Assembly: GCA_035582835.1 (NCBI GenBank)
Contig: JAYKAV010002397.1
Location: 776,525 to 840,524, forward strand
Reading direction: 5' to 3'
Length of the DNA: 64,000 nt
Source: Phoebastria nigripes
Lineage: Eukaryota > Chordata > Aves > Procellariiformes > Diomedeidae
Shown: positions 47,225-59,900 of the stretch, one piece after another
How the letters are laid out: every line of letters begins with the position of its first letter
Numbering within the stretch: position 1 is the stretch's first letter
Translations under genes and position numbers: made by a program
The notes under the pieces: generated by a model
The model's input: the letters and a program-made list of their open reading frames with translations, nothing else
Database searches by the model: none
Told to the model about the DNA's origin: nothing

Positions 47225-50200
47225 TATTTTCTCTCTAAATAGACTCTTCAATGTTACTTTTTCAGCTAACAGGTATCTCATCTGGGACATAATTAAAACT
47301 CCCCATTGTTGCTCAGATGTTAGATACTTAATTTTCTTCTTTGTCTGTAGTTAGTATTAGCTTTGAGTAGGTTATCTATCTCTGGTCAAGGTGCATAAAA
47401 CAGTTATGCATAGCATTAATGGACAGCATTGTTTCAAGCTAAGTACAGCATGGATTAGGTAAATGGGAGACAAAGGTAAATCTATGACACTTAGTACCTC
47501 GCATTCCTATGACATATCTGCTTGTCATGCCAGAAAATGTTGCTGGGTTTCCAGGGGCTGCGGGTTGTGGGAGCACAAACAACTCGTACAACTCTTACCG
47601 TCTTTGGTTGCCTACAGCAAACCTTACAGAAAGGTTGGGGTGAAATGAAAGCACAGGAAAACTTGTGTCGACTGGAGCCTCCAACTTTTTGGCAAGTCAG
47701 TATGAGCTCATCAGTATAGCTGAGTAATTGGGCTAGTGATAACAGAATTGTTAAGATAATCAAGCCAACTGTGAGAATCGAGAGTTTGGACCTTCATGGC
47801 AAATGTACACCTAAGCAAAAGAACTTGTTGCTGCTGCACGCTCCATTTAGCAGACTCTTTCCTACTATGTGTTTTGTTTAAGTAAATGCTTATTTCACAA
47901 ATTGAGCTGTAAGCCACATGTCTCTGACTATGAAGATTGGTATTAGGAGTTTTATGAGCATATCCCATGATGGATATATCCCATTAGTGTTATATTTTAT
48001 TGGTGACAGCTAACCATCAAACTCATCCATGTAATAGACTGGAAACATTGAATGTTTTAACTTATTGACTTAGTCAGATTACACATGTACAAAACTTTGT
48101 GAATCACACCAAGTATTTAAGTATTTCCAAAGGGTGAGATTAGAATTCAAACTAAACTTAACAGATCACAGAAGTAGTTTGAATGAAGTCAGCAAGTTAA
48201 AACTCTAAAAATGCACTAGCAAGTACTATGTGCAAGAAGGAAAAGAATAATAGGATGAAAAAATGATGAATTTGGGATGAATCTGGATGTGGGCATTATA
48301 AAGGGCCCCACACTAAATAGAAGCCACCAACTTGTCATTGAGGGAACGTATTTGCAGGGATCTTGTACATAAGATACTGTGTTTCTAAAACTAGAACAAA
48401 GTAACAGACAAACTGGAAGAGACAAGTATAAAGTAACAAATACGATCATAAAGTTCAAAACTTTCTACAAAAAATGTTGGAAGAGTTCATAGTGTTTAGT
48501 TGAGAAAACAATATTCAAATATGGAAATGTCAGAAAAAGAAGGCAGCCACCAGATTTACTCTCTATGTTCATTTATAATTGGATGAGATGTAACAGGCTT
48601 ATTATAGCAAAAAGAGATTTAGGTAAGACATTGGAAAATCTTTCTAACTAAATAAAGATGGGTAGTGGAATGGATTCCCATAATCTTTCTAAGTATATCT
48701 CCATCGTTGAAGTTGTTTAAGAATAGATTAGACAGACATTTAAGCTGATCTGTATAGGCAGTCTTGACTCAGAGGAAGGATGAAACTGTATGTCTTGAGA
48801 CCCAACCGCGCCTACACTTTTTTTTTTCATAATATGTAGCCAGACTATTTTTCCTAAATGTATTTCATCATTTGCATGTAATGCCAAACACATTAAAACA
48901 AGGCTGCTTAAAGTGTGTATGGAAACAAACTGATTAAACTAATTTTTATGTTTTTCCACTCATTATGGAGCTATCATGCTGAGGCAGAATACAAAATGGA
49001 GTGTAGTGTGAATACTCATTATGGAAAGCAAAAAAAAAAAAAAGAAAAAGAAAAAAATTAATCCAATATATCCATTTGTAATGGAAGATGTTTTCTGGTA
49101 ATAAAGCTTGCATTTCCATGGTACTCTTCTACTGGAAGTTTCAAAGTGCTCTCAGAAACGTTCTTAGCACCCCTGAGGCACTTTGTGAGGTGAGACCATG
49201 TCCGTGCAGCTTCACGTTGGAGACAGAAGCCCCGAAATGTCCAGTTCAAATTCTAAAACCCACCGGCTCTCAGCAGGGCTGGGCCTGGCCTCCTCCAGGT
49301 GCAGCTCATCCCCTCTTCTGTGTCATACTCTCTCAGCGTCACTGTCACTTGTCAACTTGCAGAAATGTCTCTGTGCTTTCATCAACACTTAAACATGGGA
49401 TACCATCCTATACCACAGGGATAAGTGTCGAGTTACTGCCCTTTCCTGAAGACATCTACCAACACACCTATAAAGAGCAAACAAGTAACAGGGACTCCTA
49501 TAAGAGAAAGGATGGCTGGTATTTATTTATAGCAAAAATAATTATATGTGTATATTATATATATTTATATATAAATGTACATGTATTTATAGAAATAAAT
49601 ACATAAAAAGAAAACAATTGTATTTCTCCGACCTAGTCTCCTATGTCATCTCTCCTTAGGACAGAGACCCAGGGACATTTCGTATGTGTTTGTACAGCAC
49701 GTTGGACCAAAGAGGCATCAATCTTGGCAAGAATCTCTCGTTGATAGTATTAAATGAATAATATATTGCACATTTGTGTCTTAATGCTACAGTCATATAC
49801 TCTGGAGATCTGAATTTGCATAAAGTTTGTAACCTTGACTTGGTGCTTGTTTAGGTATTTCCAAAAATAATTATTCAATATTGTTATTGTTTGACCGTTT
49901 TACATGTCTGCTTTATGTTAACAATGAATACTTGGGCCATGCAAATAGTAGTTGTTGTGTGAATGAATACTTCTCCATGTTCATATTATTTTCATTCAGC
50001 AAGTTCTCAGAGGTAAATGCATTATAGTAAATCTGTCTGTTTATAGACAGTCAGCTGGACAGCAAGATAAATCTGTTAAATGTCTATATAAAAAAAAGTG
50101 GTTGCTTGGTATTAGGTGGATTCACTTTCTATGAAAACTTAGCACTCATACGCCTTGTACTGCCCTTCAACACCACACTTTGTGGTATCACAAAGTAGCA

Positions 50201-53200
50201 GCAAAAAGTATTTACACAATTTGGGAAAAAAACTTCAAACTTTCTAATAATGAGAATAACCTTAGCCAAGGATATTTCTCTGAGAATTAATAACTAGCTG
50301 GGGTTAATGGTCACTGGCTTCACCTTAGACCCTCAATTAATCCCTGAACCTCAATTGTTATTACCTAATTGACTTAGTTTCATTTCATTTTAACATTTCA
50401 AAGTGATCTTCCTAAAATCACACTGACAGAGTAACGCGGTCTCTGTAGATGTGCACTGACATGGTTTCAATACTGTTACTTTGTCTCCATACACTTGCAT
50501 TGACATTTCGTTTTGTTTTGACATCGCAGTGCCACATCTATGGATCTGTGCAGATGACACGCGATTGTTCAGATTAGGTGAAAGCCTGCCCAGGAGCGAG
50601 GGCAGGCTAACATCTTACAGAGGGACACGATGCCAGCTAAAAGCTACTAAGCAGAATTATTGGTATCATTGTGAATTATTGTTATCATTGCGAATATGAA
50701 CTGTATGTTTCTAAAGGGAAGTCAGTCAGATAAAATTTCACTTGAAATCTTGCTGTTTTTCTTAAAAAACAAACAAAGAAAAATCTTTTCACTTAGATCA
50801 GCTTAAAAACCTAGCCTGAAAAATGCACCAGGTAATGAATTTAAAAAGAGGTTTTTTGATATTACCATTTCACGCTTATTTGAGGCTGCAAATAAATTAT
50901 GCAAATCTCATGTGTTCCAATAACATAATATCAATGTAAGTAGCTGAACACTGTAAGATGCAACTCTAAATCAAGAAATCCTTACAAAAATAGGGCATCA
51001 AAATGAAGTCTTTTTATCATGTGGAAAAGTTTTCAAAAAGTCTTTTGAAGCTCTTTGATCCAGCTTTGAAATAATTTTGGTAGATTACTATTGTACAAAA
51101 CCCGTAATTTATAGTAGCTGACCTAAGCTGCTCTTTGTATAACAGCCGTATATGAAACAATAGCAGGAAAGTGAAAAACACAAGGGGAACTAAAACTGCT
51201 CTGTTTATTATTTAGCTCATAATTACATCTTCCTTCTTTAATCTTTTGAATCCTGGCATGTTCTTAATAATACAGGTTCAAATAATATTTACTATACACA
51301 GGAGAGTTAGTTTTGAGTAACGCATTTAGACTATCCAAACTTTGTGTAACTTGTGACCTTTCCCTAACCTAAGCGAGGTCTATTTTATACAGATCGTACT
51401 AGATAGACAGTTTCTCTATAAATGGTGAAGTTGCTGCCAAGCTCCCATTGTTAGCTAGTTCATTTTTCAACAGGCACACTTTAGGTTCCTATCACACCAC
51501 TGTAAAGAGCAAGCCCTTGAGGTTTCTTCTTTTGTCAACGTAATAAAATGGTTATTTCTGAATAACCTGCAAATCCGCAACAAATGGCCCTTTGTGACTT
51601 AGAATAACACGATAGGAGGATTTTTTTGTTTGTTTTTGCAGACAGCCTCCTATTTTATTCCATAATACTAAGTTAATACTTGAGCAGCATTTGTCTTAAG
51701 ATATTTATAATCTCATCCTCGAAATAACAAATGCATGTTTCTAACAACTGTTATTCTTGCTCCGTATTCACTGTCTAACTGCAGAAGATCCCTTCAGAAG
51801 CTATCTAAATAGCGAGACTACTTCAGCTGAAGTAAAAGGAAGAATCGAGTTCAATTCTGTGTACTTTTTGTTGACTCTTGAGGAGTTGTCATCAACTCTG
51901 GTAAATAAGAACAACCCGCAGGATATACAAGCTTTTGCCAGAACGACTGTGGTTTCAAAATGGGGACCTAGCCATCTTTTCCATTCTAAGCCAAGTAGAT
52001 TTTGGCACAGGAGGAAAGCTAAACCTTTGACTTCAACAGACCTTCTTGCAGAAGNGCTGTGCAAGCTAGGCATGAACTTGCAGAAAGCAAGTCTCCTTAA
52101 TGAAAGAGACCGCTGTAACAGCTAAATTCCTAATACTGGCTATGCCTATTTTCTAGTAGCACAGAAGCACTCTTAACTTAGCCCTTTGTACAACTCTACT
52201 CTCAATACAGGAGTGATTATACTGCACTAGTGCTCTGCTCTGTGAACATTCCCAGCCTGCAGAAATGACCTGTATTTCAAACCAAGAGAATGAAGAAGAG
52301 CATCACAACGCTTCTCTGTTACAACGCAGTGTGGAAATTTGAGGACAGTCTGCCTGGTACCTAAAGCTGCTATTTAAATTAGAGTAAGAGCAAAATTGCT
52401 TGAGATGGTAGGTCAGCCCAAATGCACACAGAACTGGAAATAGCACTCTTCAAATGTAGTAACAGAAACAGAAGCAGGCAGTAGAAAACATAGGACAGAC
52501 TTTTCAAAGGGGAAACAAGGGCAAACGGGAGGATACTGAATAAATAAATGTGAAATGGTTAAAAAGGATGGAAAATTAAAAGGGGAAGATTTAAAGGCAA
52601 ATGGAAAGAGCCATCAATAATCTTCTGTAGTAGTCTAGATGGTGGAGAAATCCAACAGCAAATACCAGGAAAGAACGACTTTTTGAATGAGCGAATAAAA
52701 CAAAATAGGATGAAAATTATTCATGAACTATCAGTACTATTAACGTGATAAAATAGTAATGAGGTAAGCACAGTAAGACGTTTGGTCCTTTTTCTTCAGC
52801 TTTAGAGCAGAAGTTTTATTCCGCTCTGAGCTGGCTTCAGGGAAAGATTATTAAACTCACACTAATAATGTGTCCCCAGAATATAGGAATGGTAAAAAAT
52901 ATTTTCTTTTTATACTAGAGTGTGACCCACCATTGTGCTGTTCCTCCTATACAAGAAGTTTTACTTCCCTGTTCAACACAATTACATCAATTCCTAAAGC
53001 TCAGAACAGGCCTTATTACAGTGCTTGTAAGAGCAGATGCTTGGCAAGTCTATATATGCCAGTGAGAACATCATTCAGTTTTATGCACACTTCTGTTTTC
53101 TAGCTTGGCATAATTCATTAGCACACTCTACAGAATACTCCATAAAACTGGATGTAGCTTTAATGTTAAGGTTCTAATGACTACAGCGTTGTTTAAGAAA

Positions 53201-54950
53201 ACAAAACCAGCAAACAACCCACAAACAAACAGTAGTCTCTCCTCTTTAATATTAAAGTTCATGTTTACATCTGATAGAGAAAATACACAAATGAGGGTTT
53301 TTTGCAAGACACAAGTAGGAATAACAAAGTAGTCTTAATTTTTTTGATGTTCTGTTTTCAGCATTTAAAATAGTGACACAGCGTAATTTTCATGGTGGCA
53401 AAGCTTGTTCGATAGCATACAATGAAATAAGTACAGTATGTACACTTTTGTGGCTTATTNCATCCTCATTCTAATACAAAGATTCTTAAAGGGGGCAGTA
53501 CATAAACATGAGGTCAAAGCTTTGATTAAAGACAGCTGTACTGCTTTCCAACCTGTTATGTCACAGCATTAGGTAGAGGAATAAATAAACAAATACAAGC
53601 CTAACCTGATTTATCTGTGTGTCCCCACATAAATTTGTTTAATGTAAAAACAAATAAAGCAAAGCTTTGATGGAGGTTGAGCAGAATTTTCAACATCTGT
53701 GCAGATAAATTTAATTTATTCAAAAAGAAAAAGCAGCATTAGTGCATCATGTAGAAGCTGATTTAAATGATTTCATACAACAGAAAGCATATGCACTAGC
53801 TAAAACAAATTCAGTTTGCCCTTAAAACCCGTTTCACTCAGACAACCATTACTTCTGAATTTTCTACTACGATAATGTTCAGTTATTTCTTCTTTTTTAT
53901 TCTCTTCTTGATTTTACACATTCCACTAACCTAAACCACAGTTAAAAGTCCCAGGGGCAGCACACCCTAAATGCAGCTTCTGTGTAGCATCAGGCAGGTA
54001 TACTTCACAGATTGCTTCTGTGTATCTTTACAGGCAGATCCTTAAAGCTGGTCAGGTAAAATAAGCTAAGCACAATACCTTAAATAGTTGAACATAAATG
54101 AGGTACAGGTGTTTGAATATTTTTTTAAAAATAAATCTCTCTGCTATAACACATTCAAACCCAAGAAAATAATCTCTATGAACAATAACTCACTGTAGTG
54201 GAGCTATACTGACTTATCTCTGCAGCTAGGGACAGAATACTAAGAAGACTAAAGATATTTTTTCCTGAAAATTAAAGATCAGTCAAAATGATAAACTCCT
54301 GTCTGAAACTTACCAAAAAGTGTTAAAGTGAGAACTAAAAATTCAAAATAAAAATACTGCGTATGCATCTGAAAACTACAGCTGAAATAAACTGAATAGG
54401 ATTAATACCCTTCCTTTTAACTCAAGGCAAGACTGTAAAAAGTCTGCGTGTGATTTTTGAAATCATACAGGCGCACAAAATATCGCCTCAACTGAAAAAG
54501 ATGATGAATATGGACTGTAATGTTTAAAGACCCTTTCCTTATGGAAGAGGTTATCAACTTGTGCTTTAGGGAGACTGTTATCACACCTTTAATTCTACAA
54601 CAGAATCCGTACCTCTGCTTAACTTCTCTGAAAATCTGAACATGGTGAGCATACATGCAAAGCTCTCATTGACTTTTTAAAATATTTTGTCCTTTCCTGA
54701 ATGCCAGTTAGCAAAGAAAGAGTATTAAAGAGCGTCAAGCCCAATAAGCTGCTATCATTAAGAAACCTCTAACTGAGAGCACAAGCCTGAGGCCCAATAC
54801 TGCCCCTCTGAGTGGCAACGAGGATGGAAATAGAATGAGATGGAACTCCTCAAAACTTCAAGGAGGGCTAACACCCACCTCAATGTACCTCTGATCTCGG
54901 TGGTTCCAACAAGAGAAAAACAATGCTTTTACAAGAATACGTAAGTACGC
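47225..54950. other. Intergenic DNA between the CR1 and the CDIN1 3' end
   Basis: No gene is supported. The stretch includes a poly(A)-rich segment at 49029-49057, an AT microsatellite-like segment at 49540-49610 with a 10-bp-stem hairpin (49581-49590 with 49595-49604), a possible decayed CR1-like fragment at 50550-50632, and a 16-bp palindrome at 51819-51834. The longest open frames (49088-49606 and 51757-52125) lack recognisable domains. Confidence 0.6.
51819..51834. repeat. 16-bp perfect palindrome centred on an E-box
   Basis: TACTTCAGCTGAAGTA is its own reverse complement and contains CAGCTG, a bHLH-type E-box, at its centre. The site is isolated and its function unknown. Confidence 0.8.
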
Positions 54951-55932
54951 AGGAAACTTATGCCCATTGGTGTGCTTTATTTGTCTTGTGGAACTGATCC
55001 AGTATGAAGCACTGTTTTATCTTTTTTTTACTCCCCTTCTTGAACACCAGGATGGTAATCTTCTTCAGAAGTAACCCACATAGAGAGCTCCTGCATATTG
55101 TTCTTTCGGACTTCAGTATGCCAGAAAATTGCATGTTACAGTACCTACAGGGGTCAAGACAGATTCCTTCCCTAAAGTCAGTTAAGAAAAAAATTCCTAG
55201 GAATAGATTCCCCAGAGGGTGGGGAGGAAAAGACAAAACACAAGTTATTTTTGAGTCATTAAACTACTTATTAACAAAACCACAAAACTAACCCCAAATC
55301 TCACAGGCTCATAAACATAAAATAAATCCTTGCTCTTCACTTTCACCCCCCCTAAAAATCCCCTATTTTAGATTACTAATCTGGCTATTTACTGTAACAG
55401 CCAGAAATTATATGATCCTGTCTTACCACTTGGGCTTTATGAGCTATGCATTGTATTGTTTTAAGCCCCAGAATAACAGTCTTTACCATTTTTCCACATT
55501 GGTGTAGGTGTTTCAGTCAGATCACTAGCACTGAATAAAGTTGCGAGTGAAACCATAAAAAAGCCACTTATTTTTAAAGGTGACTCTGTAACAGGGATAA
55601 GAACGGAAAGTTGCACCTTTCAGCCTCTGCATTTTTGCCTTTGTTTAGAACGCTAGAACAAGCCATCCGGAAGGAAGAAAGATTATGAGTATCTAGAAAC
55701 TAGCTGTTTGACAGAGACAGAAATGCTGATAATGAGTGGGTTGTGTCTGTCTTTTTTGGCTGATCACAACAGAGGTCTGAAGCAAAACAGAAACTCTTGA
55801 TATGTTTGTGTAAAGAGGCAGTAGCATAAGGGCGGGCAGCAGGAGTTCATCTGAAGTTCAGGGCAGATGCTGCCATTAGTTTACGCTGCAGGAAAGTAAA
55901 ATTGCTTCCGGATTTACCTCTTCCTCCCAACA
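54950..55932 (-). other. CDIN1: CDIN1 3' UTR (approximate extent)
   Basis: Minus-strand sequence after the CDIN1 stop codon with no further recognisable coding. The first AATAAA downstream on this strand is at 54976-54981, which would give a UTR of about 0.96 kb. The distal boundary is inferred from that signal; a longer UTR is possible. Confidence 0.5.
54976..54981 (-). terminator. Candidate CDIN1 poly(A) signal
   Basis: TTTATT on the plus strand is AATAAA on the minus strand, the first such hexamer past the CDIN1 stop. The downstream region is not strikingly GT-rich, so use of the site is uncertain. Confidence 0.4.
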
Positions 55933-56068
55933 TCAGCGTTGAGCCATGCTGTGTCGCAGAGTCACAATGTCAGTAGGAAAGCAGTCTTTTAGCAGGATAC
56001 CACGTTCACGATGGCAGTCCAGCTCTTCAATAAATCCATACCAGTAGATGACTAATCCAGGGCCAAAT
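55933..56068 (-). CDS. CDIN1: CDIN1 (C15orf41) terminal coding exon, partial gene
   Basis: The minus-strand exon begins after an AG acceptor (56070-56069) with one base completing a split codon. It then encodes 44 residues and a TGA stop at 55935-55933. The peptide begins [12 protein letters not shown] and continues ELDC-ER-GILLK-CFPT-IVTL, matching the C-terminal segment of CDAN1-interacting nuclease 1 as I recall the human protein. CDIN1 belongs to the PD-(D/E)XK nuclease superfamily and binds codanin-1; mutations cause congenital dyserythropoietic anaemia type Ib in people. The exon lies after the catalytic motifs and adds the last strand/helix region. Phase 2 entry fits the known W-N-R|F-G-P-G exon junction. 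The bird tail ends HSMAQR, a little different from human. Upstream exons are not seen and lie right of the window. Confidence 0.92.
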
Positions 56069-58120
56069 CTATGAAGCAAAAAGGAAAATGAACTTATGTG
56101 ATTGTGCTAGGTGAACTTTAGTTCCCCACCTCTGCGATTCCAACACAACTAAATCTCTTAATTTCACAGTAAAATTGGAGAGAGTATTTGACCTCCATTT
56201 AATTTTCAAATTTTAATCAATGTTGAACTTGATTAAGTCAACAGTTCTTGACTTGAATATGTCATTAATACCTGATTCCATGAATAAAAATGCTATTTAG
56301 AGACTCAAACAATCCACATCAGAGTTTTGTTTTTTCCTTTGAATACTCTTGCACATATCAGTAAAAAAAGACCTATGCCTTCAATATTAAACAACATTTA
56401 GTAATTTTGATACATGAAGAAGTCTCTCTTGCCACGCACTCTGCTTCTTCAGATTTGGGCGTGCAGGCATTACAAATACAGGGGTTTACGCAAGTCCCAG
56501 TTCACGCAAATTATAATACCATGAAGATAACAATGAATCCTTAAAACATAATCTCTACAATGAGCTATTATTCAGGTAATTATTAACATAAAGCACAATT
56601 CAGAAAGAAGTAGAAAGTTTCTGCTGTAATGCCTCTGAAATGTGCCTCAGGAATTCCTCAGATATTGCTAACTCTGACTGATCCCCACTAGGCAATCTCA
56701 GGAAGTAGCCCCATGGACTATTTTACCCATCAGGAAGTTCAGACCTTCAGGCTGGGTTCATAAAGAAGTAATCACTATCAATCACTGTGTACTGCGATAT
56801 GTTTTGCACATCAGTTTCACGTTTTTCCTACTGAGAGCACTTAATTAAAGGGCAGCACTACTTTTGGTGTAGTGTTGCAGGAATTTTACAGTGAAATCAT
56901 AAATTATGAATGTTGGGTTAGTAAAAGGATGTCTAAAAACAGAACTGCTTTCTGTAGTCTAACATTACAGCAGTCTGTACAACATTAGGCCAAAAAGCTT
57001 TTTCTTTCCTTGATTTATTATATGCTGTAGTGAACTTGCCAAAAACAACAGTGCAGGATGAGCTGTTAGATACCGTCTGTACAAGAAAAAGTTCAATAGA
57101 ATGTCATGTAATGGTTTATATGCAGAGCCGTGCTCAGGACTCAACCAATATGGTAGCCAATTTTTGTTAATGTTTAATTATAATAAAAATGTGTTGGGGG
57201 GATGCACGGTAACCTAAATGTCCACTTAGCAGACAATACAAGCACTCAAAACTGTGGGTAGTGTCAGACCGGCTTCATTAGGGTGGTTTCTTTCCAACAA
57301 TGGAGGGAAAACTCTATTTGATGTGCTCATGTAATGGAACAGGCATCAAAGGAAGAAGAAACCCCTGTGGCTTCCTCCTGCAGTTTCAATTAGATACGGT
57401 AGTCTTTTGCCTGAAACTGCTGCATAGCATTGTAACATTTCGGTTTACGGCTACTACTCTTCATCCTAGAAGCGGCTGCAGTTTAGTGGCAAAGTAAATT
57501 ACCCCTCAGCATAGCTGAGGCAACACTGGCAAATGTGCTTTTTGCAACTGAAAGATGATATTTGAAAGTGGCAAGGTTAAAACTGCAAATCCAGCTATAC
57601 TAGCTAACGTATTCAAACATGTTTAGTGTTGAATAAAGCACAGACTAAAAAGTGGCTCATATGGAAGGACGATGCTGCCTACACCCAATTCCTAAGTTTT
57701 CTTTGGCTGGCCAACAAATTCAGGCTCTACTGTCTCTGAAGACTTCTCTCCATTTGCCTTTGCTGAAGTTCACGTGGGGCCGGGACGTGTACGACCTCAC
57801 TGTAACAAGGAGACCAGCTAGCCTAGCAGTAGCGAGGAGCAAATGGCAAGTGAAGCCAAGCACTGATGCTCACTGCCTCCGATGCATTAATTTGCTGATG
57901 CAGGATGGGCCTACTTTTGTTATTTCACAGACTACGTATCTGTTCCCACATAGAACATCAAACCAAACATAGAAAAGGGATAATTGAGTGGAGATGTACT
58001 TATGTACTAAGCAAAGTTATTTTAAAAGCAAAAATCCCCAAAAGATAGGGTGCAGACCTTACATTTCTAACGGGCTATTTTATGCAAGGCAGAAACTATG
58101 AAATGTACAGGAGTACTTAC

Positions 58121-58254
58121 TCATTTCGAGCACATGTGCCAGGAAAAATCTTGGTGCTGATGAGCAGCTGCTCAGCCCGAGTTTTGAAGCGCTCATTTTG
58201 CTCTGTGTGGCAGTCTGAATCCCCTATCCACCATAAAACGCATGGGGCACTGTG
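58121..58254 (-). other. Unrecognised exon-like open segment in the CDIN1 intron
   Basis: On the minus strand an AG acceptor (58256-58255, CTTCAG) precedes 134 nt encoding 44 codons plus two bases. A near-consensus donor GTAAGT (58120-58115) follows. In-frame stops sit just outside both splice sites (TGA two codons before the exon, TAA formed by the donor), so the open stretch coincides with the exon. The translation (beginning HSAPCVLWWIGDSDC, ending PGTCARNE) is compositionally protein-like. Its end phase 2 matches the CDIN1 last exon acceptor, but its start phase 0 makes it asymmetric as a cassette exon. It could be an alternative exon, a relic, or chance. I do not recognise the peptide. 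Confidence 0.35.
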
Positions 58255-59884
58255 CTGAAGTCATTTGTTAAGTTATTTTTTGAAATTGTAGTTTTTAATA
58301 AAATTAATATTTCGAGACTCCTCAAAAGGCTAATATATGTCTTTCTATCAAATCATCACAACTCAAGCACAATTTTTCAGGAATATTTTGTGCTTAAAAA
58401 ACTATGTTCAGAAATGCCAAATTTGATGACAAACTTTGTATGAAAGAACATCTGCATACTGTTAATTGCAGGAGCAAGTACATCTTTAGCATGAAAACAT
58501 CCATCAATCCTGCTTTTTGACTGTGTTATTATAGCAAAACTATTTGCCCTGTGCTGCCTAGGTTGCACTTTTTTCCACTATATTGTATCATTCCTTCTAT
58601 TATAGCTCTATATCACACAGCCCATATGTATGATCACATAAAAACCATACCATACTTTTCTTTAAAAACACTTAAGTGCAGTACTTAAGACCAAAATGAA
58701 CTTGGCACATTAAACATTTGCCACTGACTATCAGGAACTCCTGCTGCTAAGTGCTAATTTCTCTCTCATTAACGCCCAGAGCTGGCAAATCACAAACAAT
58801 GCCACTGGTTAATTACTGGTGCCTTAATTTGAAAAGACACTTAACCTTTTTGTGTAAGGGGATGAGGTAGGGAAGTGTAACCTAGAACAACTTTTTAACC
58901 TAGAATCCTTTTTAATTCGACTCCTTCCAAAGTGCACGTATGACACCATGAAGAACAAAACTCAACTTTGTGAATTACAGAGTAAAGCTACAAATTTATT
59001 TCTGCCTCAATCATACCATTTAACAAGTCAGTGACTAACCTTGGTTTACACAGGAGAATAAACTAAAATGACAGAATGCTTACTTAGTATTGCTATGGAA
59101 AGAGGACTCTTTTAGTAGCTCCGAGGAGGAGAAAAAAAACTTTGAATGTACCAAATGGTTCTAAAACTATATTGATACGGTGTGCAATATAGGCCAGGTT
59201 ATCCCATTTCATATGAAAGACACACTGGAAAAGGTTTAAACTTAAAACGAAAATCAAGTTTAGAATGTAACTAACTATGGACTCCTACGGATTTTGTTCT
59301 TGCTCAGAAAAATTGTATAAACCCCTAAAAATGTGCCTAACTTGTATTTTTCCTCCCCTGTCTTTAGTTCTGACCCTGAAAAGCTTAGGTGTGAAGAATG
59401 TGGCCAAAAGCTACACAAAACTGTAGTTTTACCTATTCCAGTGAAACTATTACTTTTAGAACTTTAGTTTTATATTGGGTTTCTTTTGAAAGCTGGAAAG
59501 AAACCCAAGTAACTAAGGTTTTGTTAATTCCATGCAGTAAAAATAGAAGAAACAGGAAACATAGAGGCAAGCTTCCTTCACAATATAATAAACATAGCAA
59601 GCGAAAATTGTCCATGCAGGTTGCATCAGTTTACTTAAAAACCAACCAATAAATATGTAGTTATCATTACATAAATCCTGGTTTAGTCATTGTCTAGTTT
59701 TGACATTAGAAGTTGTGACTACAAGGCAGCCAAAGCCAATCTAGCTGCACGTTAGTGCGGGGTCAGAGTGCCAGAAGTGCTAAAAAGGAGGTAGACAGGC
59801 TTATGACCCCATGGCATAGCAAGAAGAGAGCAGGATTACAAAAGCCCATGGATTAGTTTAGGCCTAATTTAGGCTTAATATAGA

Positions 59885-59900
59885 AGACTAAATTTAGTCT
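59885..59900. repeat. 16-bp perfect palindrome
   Basis: AGACTAAATTTAGTCT is its own reverse complement. It sits in a TTTAG/CTAAA-rich stretch and has no assigned function. Confidence 0.8.

Noticed and set aside
49088..49606. 172-codon open frame
   Set aside because: It ends by running through an AT-rich microsatellite-like stretch, has no recognisable domain, and has no flanking promoter or splice structure.
51757..52125. 122-codon open frame preceded by an acceptor-like AG
   Set aside because: Unrecognised peptide with an ambiguous base inside and no plausible neighbouring exon. A frame of this length can arise by chance in 64 kb.
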